Assembly: GCA_019614645.1 (NCBI GenBank)
Contig: JABWDB010000047.1
Location: 2,170,001-2,234,000 of the forward strand
Source: Stratiolaelaps scimitus
Lineage: Eukaryota > Arthropoda > Arachnida > Mesostigmata > Laelapidae
Direction: 5' to 3'
DNA length: 64,000 nucleotides
Below are positions 1-11,281 of the stretch, piece by piece. Under the pieces are notes generated by a model. That model saw nothing but the letters and a program-made list of their open reading frames with translations, was not told where the DNA came from and searched no databases. The position numbers and the translations under genes are program-made. How positions within the stretch are numbered: the stretch's first letter is position 1; the number at the start of each line of letters is the position of its first letter.

Positions 1-875
1 GTTCCGTCTGTAGCAATACGCAGCGTCTATGTTCTCAATCTAAACCAGATCAAGTGTTGACGACATCTAACCGAATCCAGTCACAACAGGGACGTATATG
101 CTGGCACCACGCCTTGCTTAGTGGCTCTGACTCCTCAGTAAGTTACACCTCACTCTTGGCTTTCCCATATTCTCTCTAATTTAATAATCAACGTTTGGTC
201 GAATAAATACCTATATCTTCATTGGATTCCTTCCTCATAGAAAACTCTGTTTTCATTTTCTAGATAGCTTGTCTAATTTTGAGAAACTTAGTAGTAATCT
301 TACTGTTAGATTCTCTATTTTCTCCATACCCCGTTATTATTTATAAGAGATGCGATCCAGACCAGACAAATTCACATATTAATAATAGTCGTTGATACTG
401 TGTATGTATTTATAACAGCTTCCTTGGTTCATATGTTTGCTACGAAGGTAAATAATTACGTTTATTTACTTGTAAGTATACTTAAATAAAGTTAAGCGTA
501 CACTAAACCTGTATGCTAAGCATAGGCTGCTTCAGTCCTCAGTTCAAATAGAACCGGTATATTTGTACCGGTTTAAAGCCTGGGGGAAACCAGTACTGAG
601 AAATCGGTTTACCTGAAGTTCGCTCGAATATTGTTTTTAAAATAATAGTTTTCGGTTACCTCGACAACTCGGTTAAACATTTCTAAGACACGCCAATTTA
701 ATACATTTAGGTATTATTGCCATCCTTCTGGATATAATAAGTAAAACTAAGGGAATCATATCATATTTATAGCACCTTAGATTACTTCAATCAAAGCGTC
801 TATAAAACTCCATATCATCTATGCAGCTGATTACACAGGGGTATGTTTTCCGCCATGCACCCGCAAAGCACACCG
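1..875. other. AT-rich non-coding stretch left of the first exon
   Basis: No frame here resembles a receptor TM2 exon or any recognised protein on either strand. The one structural feature seen is an 8-bp inverted repeat, AACCGGTA (552-559) and TACCGGTT (566-573), with a 6-base loop. If the TM1-like exon is real, this is part of its first intron. Confidence 0.4.
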
Positions 876-916
876 CTATTGCCTTTGTTTCCAAACCGCG
901 TGAAGGGCTCGCTCAC

Positions 917-1313
917 CGGTAAGAGCAAGGATCCAAACGAGTCCGAAAGCGATGACAAATGTCAACCAGACAAGGGGAATCTGCGTAAAGTCCTGGTAGG
1001 GGCCCATATCGACGAGGTCCGCATTGACGGTTATGTGCTCACCGCTCGATCCACCTAGGCCTAAGCCTAGACTAGACTGTTCTCCACTTCCTGGAGCCCC
1101 GCTGACAGCACCGCCCATCATGAGCATCATACCATTGATGGGCCCGATGGCTCCATTTAGCCCATTAATGGACGCGGGACTCGTGGGGCTGGTGGCGCCT
1201 GGGGGTCCGTCGAAACCGAGGCCGCCTAACCCACCGGTAAGCAGCGACGATGCGTTTAACATCGTCACTGATACCGGCGATAGTGCTGGCGAAGTGTACA
1301 GCTGATGCATCAT
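917..1313 (-). CDS. putative first coding exon of a membrane protein, TM1-like (peptide GPCR-like)
   Basis: The exon reads from a tandem ATG ATG (first at 1313-1311) for 132 codons plus one base, ending at a GTGAGC donor (916-911). Residues 1-100 are low-complexity and rich in Gly, Ser and Pro. Early on there is an N-glycosylation sequon (LNASS). Then comes a run of about 22 hydrophobic residues, IPLVWLTFVIAFGLVWILAL, followed by T and a split Gly codon. An N-out, signal-less, sequon-bearing tail and a helix interrupted right at a Gly fit TM1 of a class A peptide receptor, where Gly-Asn closes TM1 and introns are common. That family assignment is inference; any type III membrane protein is possible. 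If the donor is not used, the frame runs on to a stop at 876. The remaining exons would lie left of the window. Other reading frames over this exon look like shadows. Confidence 0.5.
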
Positions 1314-1314
1314 C

Positions 1315-1380
1315 TCATGGCTGAAGCCTGCAGCCGTGGCGAAGGCCAAAACAGTCTCGACTGGCGATGCTCGTCGACAT
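1315..1380 (-). CDS. upstream ORF of 21 codons before the TM1-like exon
   Basis: A short ATG-initiated frame (ATG at 1380-1378) ends in TGA at 1317-1315, a single base before the main ATG at 1313. It lies between the TATA-like site and the main start, so it would be in the 5' leader of the same transcript. Such an arrangement can couple termination to reinitiation. The alternative is that this stretch is intronic and the coding exon begins at one of the CAG acceptor-like sites just upstream of the start. Confidence 0.35.
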   Translation of the reverse strand: MSTSIASRDCFGLRHGCRLQP

Positions 1381-1404
1381 GATCCTTGGCAATGGCGGAA
1401 ACCC

Positions 1405-1446
1405 TACTGCGATCCAGGCCGTGTCGAGACCGCTAGAGATATATAG
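1405..1446 (-). promoter_or_regulatory. candidate TATA-containing core promoter for the TM1-like gene
   Basis: On the minus strand CTATATATCT (1446-1437) lies about 30 bases upstream of GCAGT, whose A is at 1408 and is initiator-like. That is about 95 bases upstream of the main ATG. TATA-like words are frequent in this AT-rich sequence, so spacing is the only support. Confidence 0.25.
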
Positions 1447-1449
1447 TCG

Positions 1450-4224
1450 TGGTAGTGGTGGTCGGTGTCGGGCTAGTCGGGTAACTGTAGGTAACTGATC
1501 GTTTTTGACGATCCTGTTGGTGATGCTGGTGTTGGTAAGGATCCTGGCGCTTGTCAAGGACGCTGAAGCAGGGATGTTGGATGGTGACAGTAACTGAAAA
1601 TGGCAAATACACAGATACGAAGATACAGGTGAAGGAAAGGAAAAAAAGGTTCGTTAGTAATTTGTTCTTTGTGCGCCATACACATACACTTATCATCAGC
1701 GGCCTGCGAGCTTTGTCATCAACTATTGCTTGCATGTGAAGAGCTGAAAGGTTTCAAACTGTCGGCGAGTCATCCTTGTGAGGTGTTCTAAGATATTTGT
1801 AGCTTTGACTAGATAGGGATGGCCTGACGAGTTTGACTGTTCACGCGAAGAAGCATAAATCGTGTTTCTTAGGTTGGTTGAAGGAAGTTTTATTCTAGCG
1901 AGAATTATGCAGTTACTATCTAGAACATGACCAATATATTTTATCTGTTAGTCGTTCACCGTTTGCATTATATCCGTTTTGCATTAGGGTTGATTTCCTA
2001 TTTCTAACCTTCGATACTCACCTCTCAGTCTGGTAATCTTTGTTAGGAGGTAGGTGAATTTTTTTAATCCTGGGCTTTCCACCACGTGACACCTTGAACA
2101 ATTGGCCTTGTACTGGTTTCAAATGTATGTGTAGTTATCATTTCAGCGTGGCTAGATTATGAGTCCATATTTGCGAACTATTCAAATAATCAGTCTAACG
2201 AAGAGAATTCGGTAGAGAAGCACATAGAGTTCAACGGAGACGTATTACAGCTTTAAGACTATGGAGCATCTCGGTGAGGTGAATGGCGCGCTAGATTGGG
2301 TCATACCCCACATTTATTTGTTTGTGCACCTTACTTAACCATGAATTCGGTAGCATTGGCTGCCTAGATGGTTGGGTCGAACGTTCAACTCACAACCAAA
2401 AAAGGTGGGGTTTTGAACTGATCCATAGAGATATTGCTCCGAGCGTCACGCCATTTCGTGGTGGCTCGCGTGGCCAACTTGAACAATGTCTCGAATTGGT
2501 AGTGTCTTTATAATTTTAAACTATTAAACGTGCAAGGAGAGTGCACTGAATTTTGTTTTACGTATTACCAGTTAGTATATAGACAACTCATATCTCGAAT
2601 AGGCAACGCAAGGTTACATCGGCAGGTGGCTTAACAGTTATTCAAATAGGCGGCAAGTAACAATGTGATTAAGGAAAACACAACTTAAACTTTCAATGCC
2701 GAAAGCAGTTGTACCGTGGACGTTAAATGTTGGCTGTGGGTCAGCTCGGAAAATTAAAAACAATATATGCAGACTCACGTAAAAGTGCCAGCGACATTCC
2801 CTGGCACAAAATGTAAGCCTGTATTTTAAAGAATTTAGTCAGTTTGTTTGAATTTGTTGATAGACAAATGAGTTCTCGCTATGGTTTCAAACCTTGACAA
2901 GGCGAAAACCAGGATTATTTTTGCGTTGAACCTGTTGTTGTCAAGGATGACCTTTCACCTTTTTTTTTCAAGGACTCTTGGTTGCTTCACTATCCTACAA
3001 ATCTGACACTTGTCAAGTCCGATTTGATTTGTCAACGTCAAACGAAAACCTGTTGTACAAGCGGATTTCGTCGAACCCAAATCGAACGATAAATCTAGAA
3101 TAACATTTATTTTGAAAGAGGTTCTATCACTCTCGCACGAAGTTTGACTTGGAAATCTATTGTACGATTTGATCATGACCTTAAAGCAAATTGCTGTCAG
3201 TTCAATGAAGCGTTCAAACTTACTATCCCTCCAAAAATACGTATCTCACACTAGGGGGAGACGTGCCGTCTGTAATGCGTGCTATGCGCAGTGGCGCGTG
3301 ACATACTTCCCTTTCCCACATATTCTGCTGTCTCCAACCATATGGTTCTGCCATCGTATAGATTGCATATATGGTAAATAAGAACATCTTCAATGACTGA
3401 GGCCCGCTTGGTCCTTTCTAACGTGTATTTGTGTGAGTCGTCAAGCCATAGAATAGAGACATTCCCTCTGCATAGGGTTTAGCCCCTTACCATACAGCCA
3501 CGGCTGAAGACAGTAGGAACCACGAAAGTTGCAGCCTCTATGAAGCCACGATTTCCAGCCTTCCTTTTCCCACATGGGATAAGCACCTAGTGGCCTTAAA
3601 TCCATTAAAGTATATCTGTCCTATTACAGGAAGAAAAGGGTCCTGTCACATGGAGGAGGAAGAGAGCCGCCGTGTCTCAACGGCGGCCTCATGATGAAGA
3701 AAGGTTGCCAGGTTGTTTCGCCAAAAGGACGCCTACGCTCGTCGGAACGGAGCAGACGTATTGCTTTAGCGAGCATTTATCACTGAGAAAGCGGCAGCGT
3801 GAACAGATGCTCTAAGCTATTATAATATGGAAAAGAAACCGCCATCCAAAAGGTAGAAATTATATAGATGATGGCCTAAAAGGGGCGTGGTGTTGGCCTT
3901 GATGTTCTCTTTCAAGACAGAAAGATCTGTTACGCAACGCCGCTCCAGGACCGTCTCGTTCAGGCAACAAAGACAGGTGGATTATTTTTGCAGAGGGAGA
4001 CTAAAATCTCTCACTTTGGCCCGCTGCTTCGCTAGACAATTCAGTGCTCCAAGACAGTTCGTGCAAAGCAGGCCAAGCGGCTTACGGAAGTACGTCGCCC
4101 TCCAGGCTGCTCACTTCTTTTCCCCTCTAGCTTTCGAAACGTTAGACGGCCCCGACGCGGTCTGGGTCTGCCACAGGCTGGTCTACGCCACCGAGGACAA
4201 GTGTTCTGGGTCCATACTTATACA
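1450..4224. other. intergenic stretch, no gene recognised
   Basis: I see no convincing coding segment. A loose inverted repeat CCTTGACAA / TTGTCAAGG lies at 2891-2899 and 2938-2946. A perfect 8-bp hairpin, GCCGCCGT (3666-3673) and ACGGCGGC (3680-3687), has a 6-base loop. The latter half may belong to the same repeat as the copy that ends near 4360. Confidence 0.4.
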
Positions 4225-4360
4225 GTGCCTTTTCCTCGCTATGCAAAGCGGCAATGTCAGCCATCGCCTCAACCATGACGACCTCTGTCTGACACCCTGT
4301 CACCAACTGTGTCACTAATTACGGTATATATTAAGATACACAATCATGTGAAATAAATGC
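4225..4360 (+). repeat. interspersed repeat family 1, copy A (3' part)
   Basis: By eye this aligns with 16236-16465. The shared landmarks, in order, are an AAAGCGGC...GTCA block, ACCATGA, CTGACACCCTG, CCAACTG, ACTAATTA, GGTATATAT and a terminal ATG-GAAATAAA-like element. Copy B carries about 70 extra bases in the middle. The AATAAA near the end suggests the 3' end of a retroelement or retroposed transcript. Orientation is assigned from that signal. The 143-codon ORF overlapping this copy is therefore not called as a gene. Confidence 0.65.
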
Positions 4361-7300
4361 ATATATCGTTTAAGGTAGCCAGATGAACTCAAGGCAGTGC
4401 ATTAGGGTATATGATAGATGTAGATAATCCTCTCCATACTCTCACAGGAATGTTGAGAGACATTTGCGTGGACGTCGACGCTTTTGCAACGAATTTCTGT
4501 CTACAATGTCAAGGCAAAAATCAAGGGAAAAAGCCATCCATTTATGGATATATTTATTAATTAACATCGCTTGTTGAGGAAATTTCACCTACATAAAAAA
4601 TATATATGAACATATACACATTAATATGTACGAGTAATTTGGGTTTCACCACGCACTGAAATAAAACCTACTTTCAGAGTATTTTTCGTTCGCGGTTGCG
4701 TCCCAGCTCGTCTCCCCTTAGGCTTACTTGGAATCAGAAATCAGACTTACTCTGCAGTGCATGGTAGCTTGATAAGCGTCGATGTGCCTAATGTCTATGC
4801 ACATTTTTCACTTAGGGTTTGCTCAGACTTAATGCACTATGCTCAAAAACGATTTACAGCGATTTGCGAATACTAGACAAAAAAGCGGGCCAGGTGTGGT
4901 GATTGGGTCGACATTTTGACGTTCTTATTAATAACAGCTCAACGCAAATCACCAAGAACGCCTTGGTAAGCCTCAGTAATTATGCTCGCCTTACTTACGT
5001 AGCCCAATCCACCCCGAACGCCTCCCCGCGTGTACAACCTCACCCGAAAGTATACATACTCTGGGGAAAGCATTTCCAACACTCTGGCGTTCAAACACAT
5101 GTAGCACACGTGTAGGCAAGCATAGCATGCATGTTGTGCTCAACATAAACCCAAGCCGTCTCCTCCTCTCACTCTACCTTGGACATCTCCTTATTACCTT
5201 TTGACGCCTCTATGCGTTCGACTCACCACACACATATACCATGTTCCTACAACTACGCACCAGGCGAGCAAGTGCATTCCACTGTATATAACACTAACAA
5301 CGGCAATCGGTATGCGGCATATTAATGCGGACACGTTTACTACCGACGCTCGTCTTTTCGTCATCTGTGCCTTGCCGTAGTGAGCGGTCCTGGTCAGAGC
5401 CTCGAAGATTGCAGAGTGCCGCTCAGCTTGCACGAGTTAGCATACTCGAGCAGCCATTTAACGACTGAGTCTGTACAGAGAGTGACGGTGAGAAACCAGC
5501 AGTCGCTATATACTCCTGCAATTCCCTTCGAGTCAGATTTCGTTCGCATCATCATAATCATCATCATCGCAATTATCAGTAGATTCTTTTAGTGAGGCAT
5601 AAACACTCTGCCCTGGTACTGCGCTTTGTGCTTGGAACGGTGCGAGCATTATTGATATTATGATTATTGTTATGATGTGACAGTGATCATCATGCACGAC
5701 TAGTACTGGGTTCGTACCATCAGTATGACAGCTATCAACATTCGGGTACGATCACCACCAAGAGAGGCTGACCGACCCTCTGGCGTTTAGTTAGATATTC
5801 AGAGTGGAAATATTGGCATTATCACCGCAACATCATGAAGCACTGATTGCCAAGGCACGCATACACGGCTGGGATGAGATTTCAATTCTGTGGCTCAGTT
5901 TTCAACTGAGCATACTGCATCTGGACTGCACCTTCAGTGAAGAGTGAGATAGCAGTTGCGTGGAAATCGCAAAATTGCTCTCCGATTACAATTCAGTCGT
6001 ATGGATTGAGTAAACTCGAAAACTTTAAATCCCGTTAGGTGAATGACTTGAGGGATCGCGCTGTGCTCTTCCTCCTGTGTTAGACGAAAATTTCCCAGAC
6101 TCGTATGATTAAGGCTTAGAAAATCAGAAGCATTCCGTCAAGGCTACGAAGTATATAACAGCGCTCTTTTACTTCTATGGAATTCTTCTATCGCATAAGC
6201 TGTTCATACATGGTAGATTCGCATATTCATGAACAGCAAGGTTCGGAAAGTGCCAGTATATGGGCGATAGATAGAGTGGATTGAAAACCTCTCTCGAATT
6301 TCCGTAGCTACTAAAATGCAGGTCTAAAGAGACCATTTAGATGAACAATATTATATAAACGGTAACAGTCACGGCCGATCAATGAGAGGATTATCCGCTA
6401 ACCATAACCAATTACGAGGCAGATCGTATCAACATGGTAGCGAAGATTTCATCGATCACAGGTTGTGTAATACACTAGAGGCTCCCGCTTGGGCTGGATA
6501 TTTGTTCAGAAGACAGACAGAACCCGAATTTCGATTCACAACACCATTAAAGGGGGCGCTGAGTTGAAGAAGCGTTGCTTTAGCTCTGAAAGACCACAAG
6601 ATCAATCAACAGAAGTGGGTGGCCTCACCAAGTCGCCTCACCTCTCCAAGTCGAGCTTGTGACTTTTTGTAGGTCTCAGTAGAAATCGTTCGAACAGGAA
6701 ACTCATCGGAAGCAAAAGTTATTCGTTGGCAGGTGGCCTACCGAAGAAGGACGTATTTGGCACAAGAAGTAACAGTTATTTCTCTGCGGGCAGTGTCATA
6801 TTTATAGGGTCGCCTTAGGATAACGGAATGCTGGAAGCGGAATTGCAGTACTCACAGCCCTTGCGTGGAATGTCGTCTATATAGCGATGTGGGTCTGTCC
6901 ACAGGCTTATTTGGTGGAACTGGCCTACGGTGTCGTAATATTCCGAGTGTCGAAGAACCGGTGGTGTGTTACCGGACGCCAACGCGAACTCTAACATCAG
7001 GCGGAAATGAGGCGTTTCAACTTAATACTATCGATCGGTATAAGTTGTCTGTTTACACTGCACTAGGGAAAGTGCCCCAATATCGCTCCATTTACGTCCC
7101 GATCTCGCGTTTATAAGCAACTTTAATAATTTACGCGGTGATATTTTTACAAAACCTTTTCTTTGTTGAGAAACAAATCAGTTAGCTAAAATACGCCAAC
7201 TGTAGTCTCGATAGTTTTCCTAACCGTAAAGAAAGAGTGTATATCTGTTTTCTGAGCATGAGCAGTTGACACAGCGGATTCCCATCTACCGGCCTAGCAA

Positions 7301-7850
7301 CATAGCTGTAATACACGAAAGCTAGAGGTTCGGGTTTAAACGTTAAGAAATATAACAGCAATAAACCCTTACCGCTAGAGTATTATAACTGCAAGGCCCT
7401 ACGGTTCTCTTTGCATTTACTTTAATTCGGACCGCTCCAGGACGCCGAGCAGGTGGTAAGCGTGCAATGTGTGTCTATAGTATAGTATTGTTAGCCGGAC
7501 ATCAGCAAAAGAAGACTTATGATAAATGTATGCAGGTATATGCCAATATATACTGTGTACACATATAGTGTACACATATATACATATATAGTGGCCGTGA
7601 CGCTGCTCCATGTGGGATTATTCTAAAGCACGTAGTATAGTCGTCATGGGACATGGCGCTACGCGAGGGTGTGCCCTAAGTCTGACATCTGTCGAGTTCG
7701 ATTCGACCTTTCGAAGCGGGCGAGCTCGAGCGAATTAACACCGAAGGCAGCGAGAAGGCGGGGAGAGAAAGAGAGAAATAGCGGTGCTAGCTTGGCATGA
7801 AGGGATCGAAAGGATCGCTGCCTGTGGAACGATCCTTCGGGAGTTTAGGA
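4361..7850. other. non-coding stretch, no gene recognised
   Basis: No conserved domain is visible in any frame. Minor structure: a 9-bp inverted repeat GCTGTTCAT / ATGAACAGC around 6199-6237, and an imperfect hairpin, CGAAAGGATCG (7807-7817) with CGATCCTTCG (7830-7839). Confidence 0.35.
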
Positions 7851-7860
7851 TATTTCTTAG

Positions 7861-7878
7861 TCTCTCTCTCTCTCTCTC
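7861..7878. repeat. (TC)n microsatellite
   Basis: Nine uninterrupted TC units, immediately preceded by a purine-rich GA stretch at 7757-7780. Confidence 0.9.
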
Positions 7879-8056
7879 AGTCAGAGCAAGGATCGGAAGC
7901 CCTCTACATGAAAACGAACGGAATGACGTAGAGTTCGAAGAAATTGATGCTTGTTGATTGAGATTGACGGAGAATACAAGCGGTGGAAACCTCGAAAGAT
8001 TTTTATTGGTTCGGATGTTCCACCTTTCGGTAACATTTGCTCATGTGCGCTATATG

Positions 8057-8072
8057 TATATATATATATATA
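8057..8072. repeat. (TA)n microsatellite
   Basis: Short uninterrupted TA run within an otherwise unremarkable stretch. Confidence 0.8.
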
Positions 8073-8079
8073 TGCTGTG

Positions 8080-11039
8080 CCAAATACTAATTATTTTCGG
8101 ACGTGTTGGGTTGGAATTGATTTCAGATATACGTTCGTGTAGGGAGAGGTGCCCTAATATGGACACCTTCTGGTGTTCCCGCGCTGTGAGCAGTTGGCTA
8201 CGTTGGCGCTAGCGACCAGGAAGAGTCCATGAAGTGAGTCTTCCAGGATCCCTCTATGAAACGCAAATAGTAATTTGCTAAATCATTACCCTTGTGAATG
8301 AATTTCGTTCGAAGGCTCAACGATGAAGTGTTTACTCTGTGGTAATTCTGTGAATGTTAAAAATTTTTGCAACTGTTTTCGCAAAGGGATCTTCTTCCTT
8401 GAGCAGTCGATGCAAAAATTATCTTTCCTAAACAAATATTGAAGCAATCTCCGAAATTGCGGCGCGACCGTTGAATGAAGCTTTATCAGCCCACCTAGAA
8501 ATCAGGCTAAAGAAGTCAATAAAAAAACTTCGGTGAAGGCCCCGATATTTACAACACATATTACATACAAGTGCCGAGGCCCCCGAGGGGTTCTGCTGCT
8601 TGAAAACTAAGTGACAAAGGAAAATGCCAACCAATTATTAATAGAATATCAGAGTGTTAAGTAGTTCATGTCCCGCAAAAAGGGAACACCTGAATAGTTG
8701 TGAGTAATCAATAACATAGTGGGCTAATTTTACTTCGCGAGGGTAAAAACCTTCGGAAGACCACTAGTGTACAAATGAAAAAAGTCAACCATCTATGTGT
8801 CTAGCTCACCGCTACTCGTTTGTTTTATTTTACGGTCGAACCTTCCTGAATGTGTCGCGTCCATGTTAGATACAGGTCCATATCAGGCACGTTCCCCTAT
8901 TCTATTACGTCTGTATGTCCTCAAACAGGCCATCTATTCTCCAATCGGAATGGTGAAACCACGAAGACAGATTGTCTACTGTTGTAAACCACGATGTCTT
9001 CCCCGCACATTTTTTCTGAGTTGGATGGCCCTTACGGCATTGCTTTCTGTGTCGTCGAGAAAACGGCCGCGTACACGCTGAATAACAACTGATACAAGAC
9101 GGTATTGTCTGTGGCTTTGAGACCGTCGCGACTCGCCGTCGAAGACAAATTATACATGTCCAAATGAAGACATATTATATTGTACCCAAATGCGTCCACC
9201 AAATTCAAAGCCTATGTCATTGCAGGTAAAATATAACAGTACGCGTATGACTCCGTTCTCTCCACTCGTGCATGAGGCGTGAGGCGATGGACTCTGCAAC
9301 GAATGCCAGAAGTGCTGTATACATTTGATTTCTCTAACACAACGCTACGCTCACAGTATGCTCAGTCCATTTCAAATGTTGTCATACAAAGTTCAACGTA
9401 ATTAAATCCATATGTCGGTTAAAGAGGAATAAGACCTTGATAAGCAGGAAGAATAGCAAGTGTGTCAATCTGATGAAACAATCCTTAATTACAGGGACTT
9501 ACTTATAACTCGCACATTCAGATATCGTTCAGATATCGCTCACTACAAAGTTAGCCATACTTGGAAGAAAACTCGACGATATACTGTGATAGAAGAGAAA
9601 AATACAGGCTGACCTTGACACATGTTTTGCGTTTATAATGCGACGTTGATTAGTCTACTAGCTAGATTCCTCGCAGCAGCTAGCGGCTGCCTATTCAACA
9701 GTCACATCCACCGACGCAATCGCGCAGAAGTTCCACACCCCCATTGAATTAGCCTTGCGTCTTCTCACTGAATCTTCATGTAGGTTGCGATACGCACTCT
9801 CTTGTGTCGCCTAAACACAGAGAGACCCTTTGCATTCTATGATATATTAAGATGAGATAAGCTTTCGTATATACTGGCCGTAATTATCCCGCTGTCCAAG
9901 ATCGTAAATGAATATGGAACAGCGCGAAGGCTGAACATCGCTGCGTAGTTAATCACGAAGCGGGGTCTAGATGACGAAATGTCTACGCCATAAGGTGTGC
10001 ACAAGCATGCTCTATGTACGTCGGTTCATAGCTCACTTCTACACGGGCTAATACTGCAAGTGAATGCGTCATGCTTCCTCATGGCATATCTCCGAAATGA
10101 ATTACTGGCCTTGTGCACCGTACAGTGGTATACGACGACTCACGACTGACTACAGCAGAACGACAAGCTAACAGATGAAGGAGACATTTGCACACTGTGC
10201 CAGATAGTATTGTATAATATCAACAGTTGGAACGAGCCCTGTGATCTTGACCATTGGATAATGGCAATTAATGTTCCTGGTCGATGCCCCCATGAAAGCA
10301 AAGCTGATCAATATTTCAATTTGAAACGCAAGCCTGTAACACGACACAGTCGTAAGGTCTAGACTCTACAACCGTACGGGTATCACAACCACACGGGTGA
10401 CAGTATGAAGGGCAGCTTCATCGTCGCTGTCGACGATCAGAAATAGGGACATCGCGCTCGGCACGAGCAACTTCGCTCCATGCACCCATCGAGGTATACG
10501 AGCTCGAAGCGAACAGAATACAAGGAACCTCTTCTGATATTTCCGTCAAGTCTTCATTACGCTGGAAGACCACTTGTTTGTCGTCAGCGAAACATGCAAC
10601 AACGTTGGGGAGTCCTATCTTCACGAGGCGCGCCAACTTTTGCAGAGACCGTCCGCGACATGAGCAGCATACACTAGCCACTCGCGCACGTAGCGAACCT
10701 TGCGAACCCAACATAATATAATAAAATTCAGAAGAGGCAGATAAGGTAGAGTGAAGGTGGAGAGGGCAGCCAGCCAGAGACGGTTCTGGGTATGAGATTA
10801 GTTTAGGAGTCGTTGCCATTTAAATAATAGACAAGAATCATCTAGTGTTCATGCACGATCTGAACGTGAGAATGGTGCACTGTAAAAGTCTCGATTTGAT
10901 ATATTGTCGACGATTTTTGGCTAAACGAAAACTGTTCCCCGTAAAATTACTTTGTTTGCTCCTCGGGAGAATAATATTAGTGAACTAAAGGTGCTGACGA
11001 CTTGGATATTGTGATGCTAAACTTTTTTTGTTTTAAAAG
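8080..11039. other. non-coding stretch, no gene recognised
   Basis: Several medium ORFs occur but none carries a recognisable domain or a good start and splice context. A gypsy-like reading of 8860-9080 was considered and rejected. Confidence 0.35.
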
Positions 11040-11136
11040 GGTAAAGATAAATCCTGTATGGACACCAGACCTCAGACTAAGGTATTTGCCTGGTAATGTC
11101 AGACTCTTACTGACTAAACCCAGAACCGATTCTGAC
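11040..11136 (+). repeat. interspersed repeat family 2, copy A
   Basis: Bases 11051-11136 align without gaps to 58481-58566 with 12 mismatches in 86 positions (hand alignment). Shared words include GGTATTTGCC, CTTACTGACT and AACCCAGAA. Just outside, the word GTGATGCTAAACT occurs on both sides (11010-11022 and 11167-11179), which could mark boundaries of a larger element. No ORF is associated. The strand shown is arbitrary. Confidence 0.75.
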
Positions 11137-11231
11137 TTGGGACACTGACCGGGACTGTAATATTTTGTGATGCTAAACTAAAGAGGTATATTTGCAGTGA
11201 GTGTTTTGTATCTAAATGTCAGAGCTCAGTC

Positions 11232-11281
11232 CTGAATGTGGATATGCATCTTTAACTGTAAAGATGGATATCCATATTCAG
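11232..11281. repeat. 23-bp near-perfect inverted repeat with 4-base loop
   Basis: The left arm 11232-11254 and right arm 11259-11281 are complementary at 21 of 23 positions; one of the other two would be a G-U pair in RNA. The loop is four bases. Pairing does not extend beyond CTGAAT / ATTCAG. The loop is short for a conventional pre-miRNA, so a transposon-derived palindrome is more likely. It lies about 95 bp from repeat family 2 copy A. Confidence 0.85.

Noticed and set aside
2838..2856. TTTGTTTGAATTTG, similar to the LINE tail
   Set aside because: The upstream GCAGTTCCG and AATAAAC blocks are absent, so the match is likely chance.
3887..4318. 143-codon plus-strand frame
   Set aside because: Its 3' half overlaps interspersed repeat family 1, and the frame is not kept in the second copy at 16236-16465.
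7680..7720. GAGTTCGATTCGACC, B-box-like
   Set aside because: No A box upstream and no cloverleaf. It is not shared with the SINE copies.
8797..9081. Frame with DTG-P and, in another phase, FSELD and KTAAYT words suggestive of gypsy reverse transcriptase
   Set aside because: Spacing between the words is far too short and the intervening residues do not match the RT consensus. Probably coincidence.
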